This document shows, piece after piece, positions 24,690 to 36,440 of a stretch of DNA of 64,000 bases. The position numbers were made by a program, and so were the translations under genes. Location: NCBI GenBank assembly GCA_032622095.1, contig CP136064.1:216024205-216088204 (forward strand). The letters run 5' to 3'. Each line of letters opens with the position of its first letter. Within the stretch, counting starts at the first letter, position 1. Under the pieces are notes generated by a model. That model did not search any database, was not told where the DNA came from, and saw nothing but the letters and a program-made list of their open reading frames with translations. Source of the stretch: Siphonodentalium dalli. Its lineage: Eukaryota > Mollusca > Scaphopoda > Gadilida > Siphonodentaliidae.

Positions 24690-26030
24690 TATTCCTAAAT
24701 ATCCATTTGTTTTACATATCTACCTTCTTTTGATATAGTTGTCTCATTTATATCACCTGCCAGATTTTTATTTTTCCCATCTTGTTTTCTTCATTGAACT
24801 TGTTGTTCATAATTCTTCCATGTTTTCTTTCATTAATTCAGTTTTAGTAAATAGGGCACTTGTTTTTTAGTTTGTGTTAATTTTCTTAATTGTGTTAAAG
24901 TTTTGTGTCTTACCCAGACTTGTTAACTTCAGAATGTTGGGAATCGTTTTTATAACGGCTTAAAATTGTTCTTAAGAAGCATATTTAATTTGACATTGCA
25001 CATTGTGCTCTGTATTAAACATATTCTAAGACTCGTACCCATCTCAAAATTTGTCCAGGTGTACATTTTTGCACATTTAAAGTTGACATCAATAATAGTT
25101 TTAATATATAGAATTTGCTCATTTGATAAAGAAACTTCCCAGTGGCATTCTTTATGGCCTAGAGGAAGATGCAGTCTGTGTAAACATACACTCACATTCT
25201 GACATACTGAGTCTATTGTAGTCACGTCAAAATGTCATTTCCTGGAATCGTGCAGACTTCTGCCAAATTACGTCACATCTCATTACGTTAATCACTTAGA
25301 TTGGACACATTTATCTTGGGGCTACTAATAGTGAGTTCTGATTGGCGCTACTGGTATGGAATACCACTGTTAGGGAAATAGAAAGTCTTCGAAAGTTATC
25401 ACATCCACTATTTATATGTGGGTCCGTAGATAACATAGATTGAGGAAGATTATGACATGGAAAACTAATTGCTTGGTCCATAAAAACTGATACCAGCTTT
25501 ATGAATACAGTTATAACTGTAACTATTTATTCCATGCATTAGTATACTGGTGTTAAAATTTGGTCGTATGATACGTGATAAGAATCTTTTATTTTTTCTT
25601 TCATATAATAGGGTGCTTGTGATGAACCAAAGTATAGAAGAATAAAACCTTGGTTTTAACATTAAAATTTGCACAGAATTTGAAATTGGTACTCCTAGAG
25701 GGTAAATTTTGAGATGAGATAAGTACTTCTGAAGAAGATCTCCAAGGAGTTATGGAGGAATATTGGAATTTTTTCGATGACTTTCATAAAGTTGACTCAC
25801 ACAAAGCCACTGGCAAGTTAAGAAGATGGTAAACATAATGATTGCTTCCTCACATCTGTGCAGATGTTGAAAGCAGTTAATTCATTTCTATTGGTCTTTT
25901 TGAGGTATAGAAAGTCCTCGCATATTAAGTGTCATGTTTTTGTAGACCAATTTTGACCTCACTGCATGTCAAGGGTGTACAAAAACTAGATTTAATTTCA
26001 AGCTTGGAAATGACAGGTCATTTTAACCCT
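24690..26030. other. Intergenic, no gene seen
   Basis: AT-rich DNA. Open frames on both strands near 24950-25225 overlap each other and match nothing I recognise. Confidence 0.5.
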
Positions 26031-26139
26031 TTCTATTATAAAAGTATACATTGGAATGGTCTATTTATTGGAGGGAAATGTTCAGATAATAAGTTCAACA
26101 AATGATCTATGAACTTATTATCATTTCCTAAGGGAACTA

Positions 26140-26256
26140 CTTTAATGCCCCGAGAACTTTCCGATGAATGGCAACAAGCCATATTTCCGTCTAAATCATG
26201 AAAAGTTACCCATAATTCTGCTGTAGTTAAAGAGTCGATTACTTAGGGCATTACTG
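26140..26256. mobile_element. CAGTAATGC MITE, mostly right arm
   Basis: Left arm reduced to TAATGCCCCGAGA, then GAATGGCAACAAGCCATATT to the right end GCATTACTG followed by TA. A TTACATTGGAATGG-type fragment precedes it at 26036-26130. Confidence 0.7.
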
Positions 26257-26697
26257 TACTTGTCAATGAATTTTTAGTAGAGCCAGGGTTAATTAAATGC
26301 TATTCTTATTTTACCTATTCTCTTACTATTGAGTTCTCAAATTACGATATCTCTGCTTTCTTGTATATTTAGTATTGTAATCACAAATTAGTTGCAAATA
26401 GGACTAGTCGCTCAGTATGTATCCAGGAATGTCTTAGATGCATATTGGATAGTAGCTTGCTCAATTATTTATCTTGTTATTTATTCAACAAATTGCTGTA
26501 TTTAAGGTTATGGTTTTCTTCAGCTTTTTCTACCTTTAAAGATGGTTAGATACAGTCATCATTCTAGGACATTTTCATTGCAATTCTCCAGTTTCAATTT
26601 CTTCTGAAAAGAATATGACTTATTTTTTGACTGAGTTAGAATGCTATTTTCAGCAGTCTTATCTTCAGAAGTTTGAGGTTTTAAGGTATATCCTTCA

Positions 26698-26834
26698 CAT
26701 AAGAATACACGAAACCACACACCCCCCCCCTCCATTCTCCATATGTATTAGGGTTAGCGTTAGGGTTAGGGCTAGGGTTAGGCCTATGGATGGTGCTAGA
26801 GTTAGGGTTAGAGTTAGGGTTAGTGTATTCTTAC
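26698..26834. repeat. Telomere-like TTAGGG patch inside a short inverted repeat
   Basis: TTAGGG and one-base variants (TTAGCG, TTAGGC, TAGAGT) repeat through about 26748-26823. The flanks TAAGAATACAC (left) and GTGTATTCTTA (right) are inverted copies. TTAGGG is the ancestral animal telomere unit; this is an interstitial patch, not an end. Confidence 0.75.
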
Positions 26835-26924
26835 AGTTTTAGCACTATGTTTGATATTAAGAGTTTCTCAATCGACATCTGCTTTAATATCTTGAACCAA
26901 TCTCCTGACTGATGACTTAGTGCT

Positions 26925-27187
26925 GGGACCAGCCTGGAGGATTCAAATTGGGAGAAGTCTCTTCTCCTTGTTTGGTTATTAGGGAGAAGTGGACTGTAAT
27001 CAGGGAGAAGTAGCAATGGCCTAAGTTCAGTTTACACCCCAACATCACACTTCTATGATCCAATAAGTATCATGCAACACAAGAGGCTCAAGAGCCCATG
27101 TATAAAGCCATTACAGTGAGTAACAACACAATTATTAGCACATTATAGGGAGAAGATGTCTCCCAAGTTACCCTCTAGACTGGTCCC
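26925..27187. repeat. Repeat with GGGACCAGCCT / AGACTGGTCCC ends
   Basis: Inverted ends and internal GGAGAAGT words. A second copy lies at 39253-39582 and shares GGAGAAGTGGACTGT and CTTCTATGATCCAATAAGT. No open frame. Confidence 0.55.
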
Positions 27188-27619
27188 TGACATGGTGGAC
27201 TTAGAATGCTGTCTGTATCTTTAATAGCTATTTTTCAGTGTAACTGAACTTGTATTTTGTGGTGAAGGGATAATATTAGCACCAGTATTCATGACCTAGT
27301 TATTTTCTCGTGTGGCTTCAGAGTGTAGAAAGGCTAGTTCCAAGTATAAGAATTCAGGAAAATATCCTTAGTAATATTTTTTCATAGGTGAAATAGAACT
27401 GACCTCACAAAACAGCATTGCCTAGCTAGTCAATTTTCAAACAACTTCTCTTAATTTTATTGTTTGAGAAATTTTAAATTGGCACATCGCACACGACATC
27501 AGATTTTGAATATGGGCTAAACCATTGAATGATGCCAGGCACGCCATTGGAAAATCCTCACAAAATTATACATGTTTGAATTCAGCATCAGACTCTTGCA
27601 ACTCATGCAATGCATGCCA

Positions 27620-27975
27620 TTAAAGGGGGGGGGGCTGTACACTAAATCCAGCCATTTATGGGACCATCTCCTTTTATACTCAACCGAATATATGCAACAA
27701 ATGAATGAATTTCAGCCATGGATTAGTGCAAAATACACTCATGTGCTCTATGAACGATGCAAACAACAAGGTAATTATAATGAAAATGAATAAATGGCTG
27801 GAGTCATAAATTTAAATTTCATTATAATTACCATGTTTGTATCGTTCATATAGCACACGGGTGTATTTTGCACTAATCCATGGCTGAAATTCATTCATTT
27901 GTTGCATATATTCTGTTGAGTATAAAAGGAGATGGGACAATAAATGACAGGATTTAGTGTACAGTGCCCCTTTAA
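27620..27975. mobile_element. TTAA-flanked foldback, 356 bp
   Basis: TTAA at both ends, then AGGGG... with GCTGTACACTAAATCC on the left and GGATTTAGTGTACAG with CCCCT on the right. Arms pair over about 170 bp with few mismatches. The open frame inside is one arm only. Confidence 0.75.
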
Positions 27976-28321
27976 TAAGGGCTCTAAATGGTGTTAAATT
28001 CTTTGAAAGTTTGAATCTGATTCATCAGAAAATATATTGCTGATTTATCTACACTCTGAATCACATTTTGATAATTTAATGTAATCATGTTACTTTTATT
28101 ATCAAATGGTATCACATGGCACAACCCATTGTTGGCCACCCTTTAGTCTTATTTTCCTTACAAATAGTTTCTATTTTTATTATAGTGTCATAGATATTTA
28201 TGTATAGCCAGATTGTTCTATTTATAGATTTGTTATAGCTGTTTATATCTTTACTCCCCTGGTCCGCATTAAAGGAAAATAAATGTGATATTCTTATATT
28301 ATTGTCTGAATATTTGCTGTA

Positions 28322-28699
28322 TTAACCCTTTACCCAACAAACCGGCCAAAAACGGCCAAATAAAGCTTCAACAGCCTAAAATATCTTCGGTCTGTCTCAA
28401 TAGAACCATACAAATATGGATATCATTGGAATCGGCTCCTTGACCACATTGTGATAGTTACAGTTATGCCCTGTGCCAATGCATTCTCTTATATATGTGA
28501 GTCGACCATAGGTCGCCTCGCATATATAAGAGAATGCATTGGCTTAAAAAAAATCTGTTTTTAACACTTTTTACCAGTTTTATAATTTTTAATGTGTTAA
28601 GCCAATGCATTCTCTTATATATGCGAGGCGACCTATGGTCGACTCGCATATATAAGAGAATGCATTGGCACAGGGCCGTTCTGTTGGGTAAAGGGCTAA
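28322..28699 (+). mobile_element. TTAA-flanked double-hairpin MITE, family B
   Basis: Left TTAA plus CCCTTTACCCAACA; right TGTTGGGTAAAGGG plus CTAA. The outer part (CGGCCAAAAACGGCC and so on) is unrelated to family A. The interior has the same two long hairpins on ATTCTCTTATATATG, but the upper stem is CGACC/GGTCG instead of CTCCC/GGGAG. The second copy is at 56096-56449, inverted. Confidence 0.85.
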
Positions 28700-28959
28700 C
28701 CCATCAGGTGGATGTTTTTTAGTCCCAAAAATCTATATGTGAGCCTAAACAAGGATAAGGCCCTTCCCAGAATGTTTTTATCATGACAGAAGTCTGAAGT
28801 TTTGGTAAAGAGACAGTATTTTCTGCTTATTTTCTGTTGGGTTTAAGCTGAGGAAGTTAGCTCAATATGGTTCAGTGGTCAGGGTGAATAGCTGTATGCA
28901 ATTGACAATGCCACATGTTGACCAACGTTCAATATTTGAGATGCATGGTAGGTATGGCT

Positions 28960-29201
28960 TCCTGAAATTTTGCGAAAACCCTGTGCCAATGCATTCTCTT
29001 ATATATGCGAGTCTCCCATTGGGAGCCTCGCATATATAAGAGAATACAGTGGCCTAACAATATTTATCTTGACCTTTTAGGCCAATGGATTCTCTTATAT
29101 ATGCGAGGCTCCCTATTGGAGACACATATATATATAAGAGAATGCACTGGCACATGATATTTAATTCTGCATCAGCGCAGCTCCCATCATGAAAGGGTTA
29201 A
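28960..29201 (+). mobile_element. Family A MITE, left end truncated
   Basis: Starts at GGCTTCCTGAAATTTTGCG without the TTAA-CCCTTCC tip; both hairpins and the right end CATGAAAGGG-TTAA are present. It starts a tandem arrangement with the next two copies. Confidence 0.8.
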
Positions 29202-29442
29202 TTAGTTATAAGTGATATCCAGTAGATACAACATTTTACTTTTGTGAATGAAAACTTTTCACCAAATGAGTTTGTTGGAGATATTTTCTGGGTTTCAAAA
29301 TGACTCCAATTTGGATTGCTTGATCTCTTCATAACTTGTTTTGTGACTGAATTGACTCCAAGTGTAGACATAGATGGATTCTGGGATTTGTCTGAAATGT
29401 TTTTCTAGAGTTAGGGGCTTTTTTCCAACTTAGACATCTGAA

Positions 29443-29703
29443 TTAACCGTTCCATGACTGGAGCTTCCTGAAATTTGGTGAAAACCCTGTGCCAATATAT
29501 TCTCTTATGTATACGAATCTCCTATAGGGCTCCTCGCATATATAAGAGAATACATTGGCCTAACAATATTTATCTTGACCTTTTAGGCCAGTGGATTCTC
29601 TTATATATGCGAGGCTCCCTATTGGACACGCATATATATAAGAATGCACTGGCACATGATATTTAATGCTGCACCAGCGCAGCTCCCATCATGAAAGGGT
29701 TAA
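29443..29703 (+). mobile_element. Family A MITE, tandem copy
   Basis: TTAA on both ends (left CCGTTCCATGACTGGAGC). With 29202-29442 it forms a unit of about 500 bp repeated once more downstream. Confidence 0.85.
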
Positions 29704-29942
29704 TTAGTTATAAGTGGTATCCAGTAGAAACAACATTTTACTTTTGTGAATGAAAACTTTTCACCAAATGAGTTTGTGGGAGATATTTCTGGGTTTCAAG
29801 ATAACTCCAATTTGGATTGCTTGATCTCTTCATAACTTGTTTTGTGACTGAATTGACTCCAAGTGTAGACATAGATGGATTCTGGGATTTGTCTGAATGT
29901 TTTTCTAAAGTTAGGGGATTTTTTCCAACTTAGACATCTGAA

Positions 29943-30259
29943 TTAACCGTTCCATGACTGAAGCTTCCTGAAATTTTGCGAAAACCCTGTGCCAATATAT
30001 TCTCTTATGTATGTGAATCTCCCATAGGGCTCCTCGCATATATAAGAGAATACATTGGCCTAACAATATTTATCTTGACCTTTTAGGCCAGTGGATTCTC
30101 TTATATATGCGGGGCCCCTCGCATATATAAGAGAATACATTGGCCTAACAATATTTACCTTTGCCACGTAAGCCAGTGCAGACTCGCATATATAAGTGAA
30201 TGCACTGTCACACGATATTTAATGCTGCACCAACGAATCTCTTGTCATGAAAGGGTTAA
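29943..30259 (+). mobile_element. Family A MITE, tandem copy with an extra partial hairpin
   Basis: TTAA on both ends. Hairpin 2 is followed by a second GCCTAACAATATTTACC linker and a half hairpin, so the internal module has been copied within the element. Confidence 0.8.
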
Positions 30260-31320
30260 AAATTTACTAATAATGTGGTGTCAGGCATGAATGTTTAAAT
30301 TTTTTTTTAATTTTGACCAAAGTAGGGGGTGAGACACCATCCTAACCCCTGTTGCCCCATCCCTGGGTAATGATCAAGAAAATACTCAACATTAATTTAG
30401 AAATAATTAGAGAAGGTGTTTTCGGCTTTTCTAATGTATATGGCGATTAAATCTATCACTAACAAAAGTTTATAATATAGATAGGAATGAATAATTACCT
30501 TGACCCAGAAGGCACAAACCCCGACAGTATGAATATGTACTGAGCTTATCATGATGACAGGCTTGTTTTTATCTGTGTTCTAGCTGAGAATTATAAGCTG
30601 AGATCTACACATATATACCATATGTCCCCATTAACAGTCTGACTTCTAGAATTTCTTTCCACTATATATAACTATGGGTTTTTAAAATTCAAATATGACA
30701 AAATGTAATCCTTCACTAAACGTTATTGATGCAAACATGACATGTCTGAATTTACATGTACAATAGACAGACCAGGTAAATTCTTATGCTAATCATCTTA
30801 ATTTCACACCCTGCAGCCATTTACAAGTTACTTCAGTGTGACACTTCCATAAAAATTCATCAATTGCCTACATTGCCAGTCAGTGTCAGATTAGACACTT
30901 GGTGTCTCAGTGCTTAGGAGATGTTCAAGATATGTTAAGATCATAATTGGTTTATTCTGCCACGTGCAACACATATAATGCATGCAGATATATTAATATA
31001 ACATGTATGACTGTAACGCTTCTCAAGAACCGCAGGTTGGCATTACAAAATTAACCTGCTGACTTTTAACCCAACCCGAAAGGTTTCTCCCATTGAGTTC
31101 CAAAGTGTATTTTGAAATAGTCTTTTCTTCATACAAGTATTTTGGGATATCTAAGTGACATAAGCATATGAAGGGCACCCTACTGATTCTAATTAGTTCA
31201 TTTGTTGGCATGCTCAGATTATAAGTTCAATAAACAGCTTTTGAGATTGCCAGCTGAAAGTTCCTACAAATTAATGAATGGGAATCAAGTAACTACTCGT
31301 CAGAGCATCCAATTGTCACA
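30260..31320. other. Intergenic, no gene seen
   Basis: AT-rich DNA; only short open frames. A fragment of the TTACATTGGAATGG-type repeat may lie near 31200-31310. Confidence 0.45.
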
Positions 31321-31382
31321 TGGTTAACCCTTTGAGTGCCAGGGGCCGATATTATTGGCCCTAAACCTACACAATAAGTCTG

Positions 31383-32955
31383 TTAACACGTTGAGTGCCA
31401 GAAATCAATTAGTAATCTCGCCAGTTTGCCAAATCGTGGCAAGATAGATACCCTTAGTAGACCATCATTTGGCTTCAATGAAGCAAAAATTGGATGACGT
31501 CGCGACTTTAGATGACAGAAACGGCGATTGATAGTACTACGAGATAACTCGTAGCCGGCACTGGCGGAAGGAATTTGGGTATTCCCACCACCAGTGCCAA
31601 CTACGAGTTATCTCGTAGGCACAATTGGACACGTTTGAGCAACAAATATGAAGTAGAATGTAACCCAAACAAGTTATTTTGGTGGTAAGCATATTTATGG
31701 AGGTGTGGGAGTCCTTGTGGAGGTTATAGCTCGTTATATAGTTAAATTGTGGCTGATGCACGGCGGAGCAAATTACTTATATATATGAGCAATTGAGCAT
31801 GCATGCTACAGACAGCGAATCCGAAGTGGAATCGGGTGAACTTGTTTCCTGCGAGGATGAGTTTATTTCGTCCATACAGTAATGACTACGAGCATGCATC
31901 TTCTGCTGTTTCGGGTATTGTAAGTTATCGCCCATTTAGCCTGATTTAGGCCTATGCTATGGGGTTCCAAAGTACAGCCCAAAATAATAGTGTTGGAAGA
32001 ATTGTCAGCACAAAATTAAAACAACCATGCAGCAGTAGTCAAATAGATCCCTGCACATTCAGGAGTGTGCTACATGTAACTCCATATAATCCATCCGTCT
32101 GGAAGTAAGTCACCCTTTACTGTAAACCTCTATGCTACACAAAACCATTTATCCGTACCTACGTGAGTAGAACAGTTCGATGAACTGCACGGCGTCTAAA
32201 GTACGGTAATTGCTACGCTTTCCATTGTCCAACACGTTCGGAAGTGGGTAAAATGTAGTTTTGGGGAATAATTGTTCCGCTTTACTTGTATTATAAATAA
32301 TAAAATACCTAGCCCCCAAATGGAGCCGCACAGTGTATACAACAACTGCTGTGTTCCCTAATAACGAGATAAGCATCAACGCGCATATAACGTCATGGAT
32401 TATCCGCTTATCTTGTGTTGGATGCGTCCACTCGCACATGAGTGAGAGGGAACATATTTGGCAGGCCTGTGTGACGTGTGTGGGTGGTTGTGCGAAGTTT
32501 CAATGTGTTGAAACACAACGATGTAACCATTCTTCGAAACTGCCTTCGCATGTTTGTACATTGTGAATATCCACCCCCTGACTTTGTTTGCATGTGTGAA
32601 CATTGTCAGTCTATTGAATACCAAAACCCCAGTCTAATTGCCCACACACGACTGCCTCTGGTGGTCACCCAGTGAGACAGTGTCAGCTGTATTCACTAAC
32701 AACTGGACCATTTTGAGTAGAATATATGTGCTGATGGTGCTCACTTCAGTTGAACGATGTAAGGGGAGCCACACTATTTATTTGATAAAATCACTGTTCT
32801 GATGTTCCGAGGCGGGTTTTCGTTGTGTATCGACCTATTCCACTGCTTCCGTTTGTCAGTTACACGACATGGAAACCACTACGAGATAACTCGTAGTGGC
32901 AAACTGCGAAGGTTGCGAACTACGAGATAGCTCGTAGTGGCACTCAACGTGTTAA
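31383..32955. mobile_element. Inner TTAA-flanked element (family D), 1.57 kb, nested in the outer one
   Basis: TTAA-CACGTTGAGTGCCA at the left, exact complement at the right. Subterminal copies of the palindrome CTACGAGATAACTCGTAG occur near both ends (31537, 31597, 32880 and 32925). The GAGTGCCA core is shared with the outer element's tips, so the two are related. The interior is less AT-rich than the surroundings and shows no intact transposase. piggyBac-like. Confidence 0.8.
31799..31882 (+). pseudogene. Short acidic open frame in the inner element, possible transposase N-terminal remnant
   Basis: ATG to TAA, 27 residues beginning MHATDSESEVESGELVSCED. Acidic Ser/Asp/Glu-rich N-termini are common in piggyBac-type transposases. 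No catalytic-domain remnant was found downstream, so this is suggestive only. Confidence 0.25.
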
Positions 32956-33144
32956 AGAATATAATAAAATATATTAAAATTGTAAAAAATTGTAAAAAAA
33001 AAAAAAAAAAAAAATGTTAAGCCAATGCATTCTCTTATATATGCGAGGCGACCTATGGTCGACTCGCATATATAAGAGAATTCATTGGCACAGGGTATAT
33101 GGGTTGATACAAAAATCGGACCTGGCACTCAAAGGGTTAAAGAA

Positions 33145-33960
33145 TTGAACATTGTCTAATGTATTCACACAAGGACCTGGTTATTGTCTTTGTTAAAAGA
33201 TTTAAAAGTATTCATGATAATTCTGGGGTGAAGAGAAAAAATTATCTATTAATGTCCAGGTTTTCCTAAAAGTAACTTCTTCTATTTAGTGCGCTTAATG
33301 CATGAAAAGAGGTTGTGGTTTCATCTTCCATCTAGACATTTACTTCTGCTTTGTCAGCCCTTAGATGTATAGCTCTCTGTATCACTGGCCAGCTTCACAG
33401 GGGCATGTCTTTAAATTGAGTAAAAAATATAAATAAAAAAAATATAAATTAAAAACGAGGGCTCCACTTTAACAAATGCATTGATATTGATATACAGAGT
33501 ATCTCCAACAAGTTATGTTGGGATATAAGATAAACATAACGAGTTGAAGATCTTGTATAACACATAAAAAAACTAGAGCTTTATGCCTTTTTAACAAATC
33601 AAAATCCTTAAAAGAAGCTGCAAAATGCATAAATTTACAGCGTTGGCTGAGACGCTTCACAACCATATATGACACTAATGCACACTCTGGGGCTGGCGAT
33701 GGAAAATATAGTCCCCCCAATTTGCCTCTGTGTTTTTTGGTGTCTATTTTTGTTAGTGCAACGAAGTTGGACAAGAGTTTAACTTTAATGAACAAAGCAA
33801 TAATTTAACATTTTCTGGTGTTGGTGTCATGTGCGGCTTTTCAAAATAGTATTAATCTGCCTGAATCAATATGAAGACGCCAAGTGATATGTAACCAGTT
33901 TTCACTCGCCACCTGGAAAGCATGTGTCTGTTCATAACTAGTGAGAGATAAGGAAATATT
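33145..33960. other. Intergenic, no gene seen
   Basis: AT-rich DNA. The 108-codon minus-strand open frame at 33469-33795 matches no family I recognise and has no start context or neighbour to support it. Confidence 0.4.
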
Positions 33961-33969
33961 TATAGGCTT

Positions 33970-35200
33970 TTTAGCTCAACTTTACTTTCCAATCATCACC
34001 AAACTTCCTATGGATCTTCGGGGTGACCTCTGCAGCCCGCATTTATTGGAGAAATGTTTGAAAATTTACAGGTATGTTTAGGATAACCTCTCGATGGGAG
34101 CCATCAAATTTTATCTATTTTTGATGAAAAACATGGCCACCCACAGCCATCTTGGAATATACTCTTTGCATGACTAGATCCTTTGGCTCACCCTATGGAC
34201 AACATAACATCTCTCATCCGTTCATCGAGCCATCTTGAATTTTACTCTTTGCATGACCAAATCCTTCGGCACACCCTTCAGGTCACATCCCTCATCCAAA
34301 TTGTCACAAAACTTCATATGGATCTTCAATGTGTCCTCCAGATTGGAGCCATCGATTATTTCCGAAATTCATTTTAAAACATGGCTGCCATCTTGGATTT
34401 CAGATTTGAATCTGTCGGCACACCCTTTAGCCCGTATTTATGGTCGGATCATATTTTAATTTTGCAGGCACGATTGTGATCACCTGTAGATGGCAGCTAT
34501 CAAATTTGAACGATTTTCGATGAAAAACATGCCGCCGGCAGCCATCTTGGATTTTACTCTTTGCTTGACTAAATCCTTTGGCACACCCTACAGACCACAT
34601 CCCTCATCCGATCATCACCAAACTTCATATGGATCTTCGGGGTGACCTCTAGATGGAGCCTCCTATTTTGACCGAAATTATTAAAAAAGATGGCCGCCAG
34701 CCGCCATCTTGGATTTCAAATTTGAATCCATCGGCAGCCCGCATTTATTGGAGAATTGATTTGAAAATTTACAGGCATGTTTAGAATCACCTCTAGATGT
34801 GAGCTATCAAACTTGAACAATTTTCGATGAAAAACATTGCTGCTGGCAGCCATCTTGGATTTTACTCTTTGCATGACTAAATCCTTTGGCACACCTTACA
34901 GACCACATCCCTCATTTGATTATCACCAATCTTCATATGGATCTTCGCAGTGATCTCTAGATGGGAGTCTCCTATATTGACCGTAATTTGTTGAAAAACA
35001 TGGCCGCCAGTGGCCATCTTGGAATTTACTCTTTGTATGACTAAATCCTACAGACCACATCCCTCATCTGATGATCACCAAACTTCATATGGATCTTCAG
35101 GGTGACTTCTAGTTTACTTACCTTCTTCCTTATCATTCTAGTCATTGCTCAGCACAAAATTAACTACTAACCCTAGTTGAGCTACAGTGTCATTGACACT
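33970..35200. repeat. Array of GCCATCTTGG / GATCTTCGGGGTGACC modules
   Basis: At least six recognisable modules, each with TCATCACCAAACTTCATATG, GATCTTCGGGGTGACCTC, GATGGGAG, GATGAAAAACATGG, CAGCCATCTTGGATTT and CTCTTTGCATGACTAAATCC. Starts at TAGCTCAAC and ends at GTTGAGCTACAGTGTCATTG, so the ends are partly inverted. Open frames across it are repeat shadows. Confidence 0.8.
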
Positions 35201-35384
35201 TTCATTAACAGCACGTTGCTGTGGCCAGCTTATGGGCACAACCTCACATCTCTGACATAAATCTAACACATTAATTTTTAATTGTTAGAAATTAAAGATG
35301 TTTTAAGGGTCCAGCCCTCCAGTTACAACACCAGCACATAATTATTACTTCAATAAACTTCCCCTCATTACAGGGGTTATTATC

Positions 35385-35970
35385 CCCCGCCAAATTTAAA
35401 ATTTGCGGGGGATATAGTAATGGGTTCCGTCCGTCCCGAATTTGTAAGAGTCATAACTTGAACAAATGTAAATGGATTTCAAAGATTTCTGGTATGTGAG
35501 TTCACCTGAGCATTACCTAGAATGAGTTCGCAAGCCAGGTCTGGCCAGATATTTTTACCGGAGTTATTGGACTTTGTTTATTATTTTTGTCGAATATACC
35601 AAATGGCAAATAGACGACGTCCCAGGGCTCATTTCCACAAATGTCAACGGATTTCAAAGATTTTTGGTATATGAGTTCACATGACCAGTATTTAGAACGA
35701 GTTCGCAAACCAGGTCCGGCCGGATATTTTCAGCAGAGTTATTGGACTTTGTTTATTTTTTTTGGTGCAAATGGATGACGTCACAGGGCTAATTTCCACG
35801 AATGTCAACAGATTAAAAAGATTTTTGTTATATTCGTTCCCATGACCAGTACCTAAATGAGTTCGCAAGCCAGGCTTTTTGACAAAATCCCACCTCTTGT
35901 TTAGCACATACTGAGAACGCAAACATTATTGAGAATGCACTTCCCCAACTGCACAATTCGGCGGGGGATA
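35385..35970. repeat. Repeat with CCCCCGCCAAATTT / GGCGGGGGATA hairpin ends
   Basis: Left hairpin CCCCCGCCAAATTT and AAATTTGCGGGGG, then GTTCCGTCCGTCCC. Internally a 170-base segment with GAGTTCGCAAGCCAGG occurs about three times in tandem. Right end GGCGGGGGATACCGCC. Confidence 0.65.
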
Positions 35971-36059
35971 CCGCCGTCTGCGACTGCTTGTTCCACTTAT
36001 AACAAACCACAGAGGACATATAAAAATAGCTGTATAAATACCAAGCAATGTCATCATTT

Positions 36060-36440
36060 TTATTATACACCTGTTTTATGTTATCGCTCCGTCAGTCTGT
36101 CTGTCCATCTGTTTGCTTTTTGTTTCCAGATGATAACTATAGACAGTATCAACTGAATGGAATGAAATTTGGTATGTGGGTTTACTGGCACCAAAATACA
36201 GGTCAAATTCGAATACGGATACCAGAGTTATGCCTCTTTTTTTTAGAATTTGCACTCAATTTTCGTTTCCAGACGATAACTTTAGTAAGTCTGAACTGAA
36301 TGGAATGAAACTTGGTGTGAGTTTACCAGCCCAAAATTCAGGTCAGGTTTAAATTTGGGTTCTGTAAATTTTCACCAGAGTTATGGCCCTTTGTTTGAAT
36401 TACCACGGGCGTATTTTGTCACACCCAAGCGATGCTCTTG
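36060..36440. repeat. Dispersed repeat with GATGATAACT / GAATGGAATGAAATTTGG words
   Basis: Same family as 8940-9240. The segment is internally duplicated (two TTTCCAGATGATAACT / TTTCCAGACGATAACTTT blocks). Confidence 0.6.

Larger units (their letters stand above)
31324..33140. mobile_element. Outer TTAA-flanked element (family C), interrupted by a second element
   Basis: Left TTAA-CCCTTTGAGTGCCAGG and right CCTGGCACTCAAAGGG-TTAA are exact 16-bp inverted ends. Only about 240 bp is its own sequence, including one long hairpin at about 33019-33090 identical in design to family B (CGACC/GGTCG). The rest is the inner element. piggyBac-like by TTAA and CCCTTT ends. Confidence 0.8.

Noticed and set aside
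24950-25225. Overlapping open frames on both strands
   Set aside because: AT-rich DNA; neither has motifs, and they exclude each other.
26750-26823. True telomere or chromosome end
   Set aside because: Degenerate, under 80 bp, flanked on both sides by ordinary sequence.
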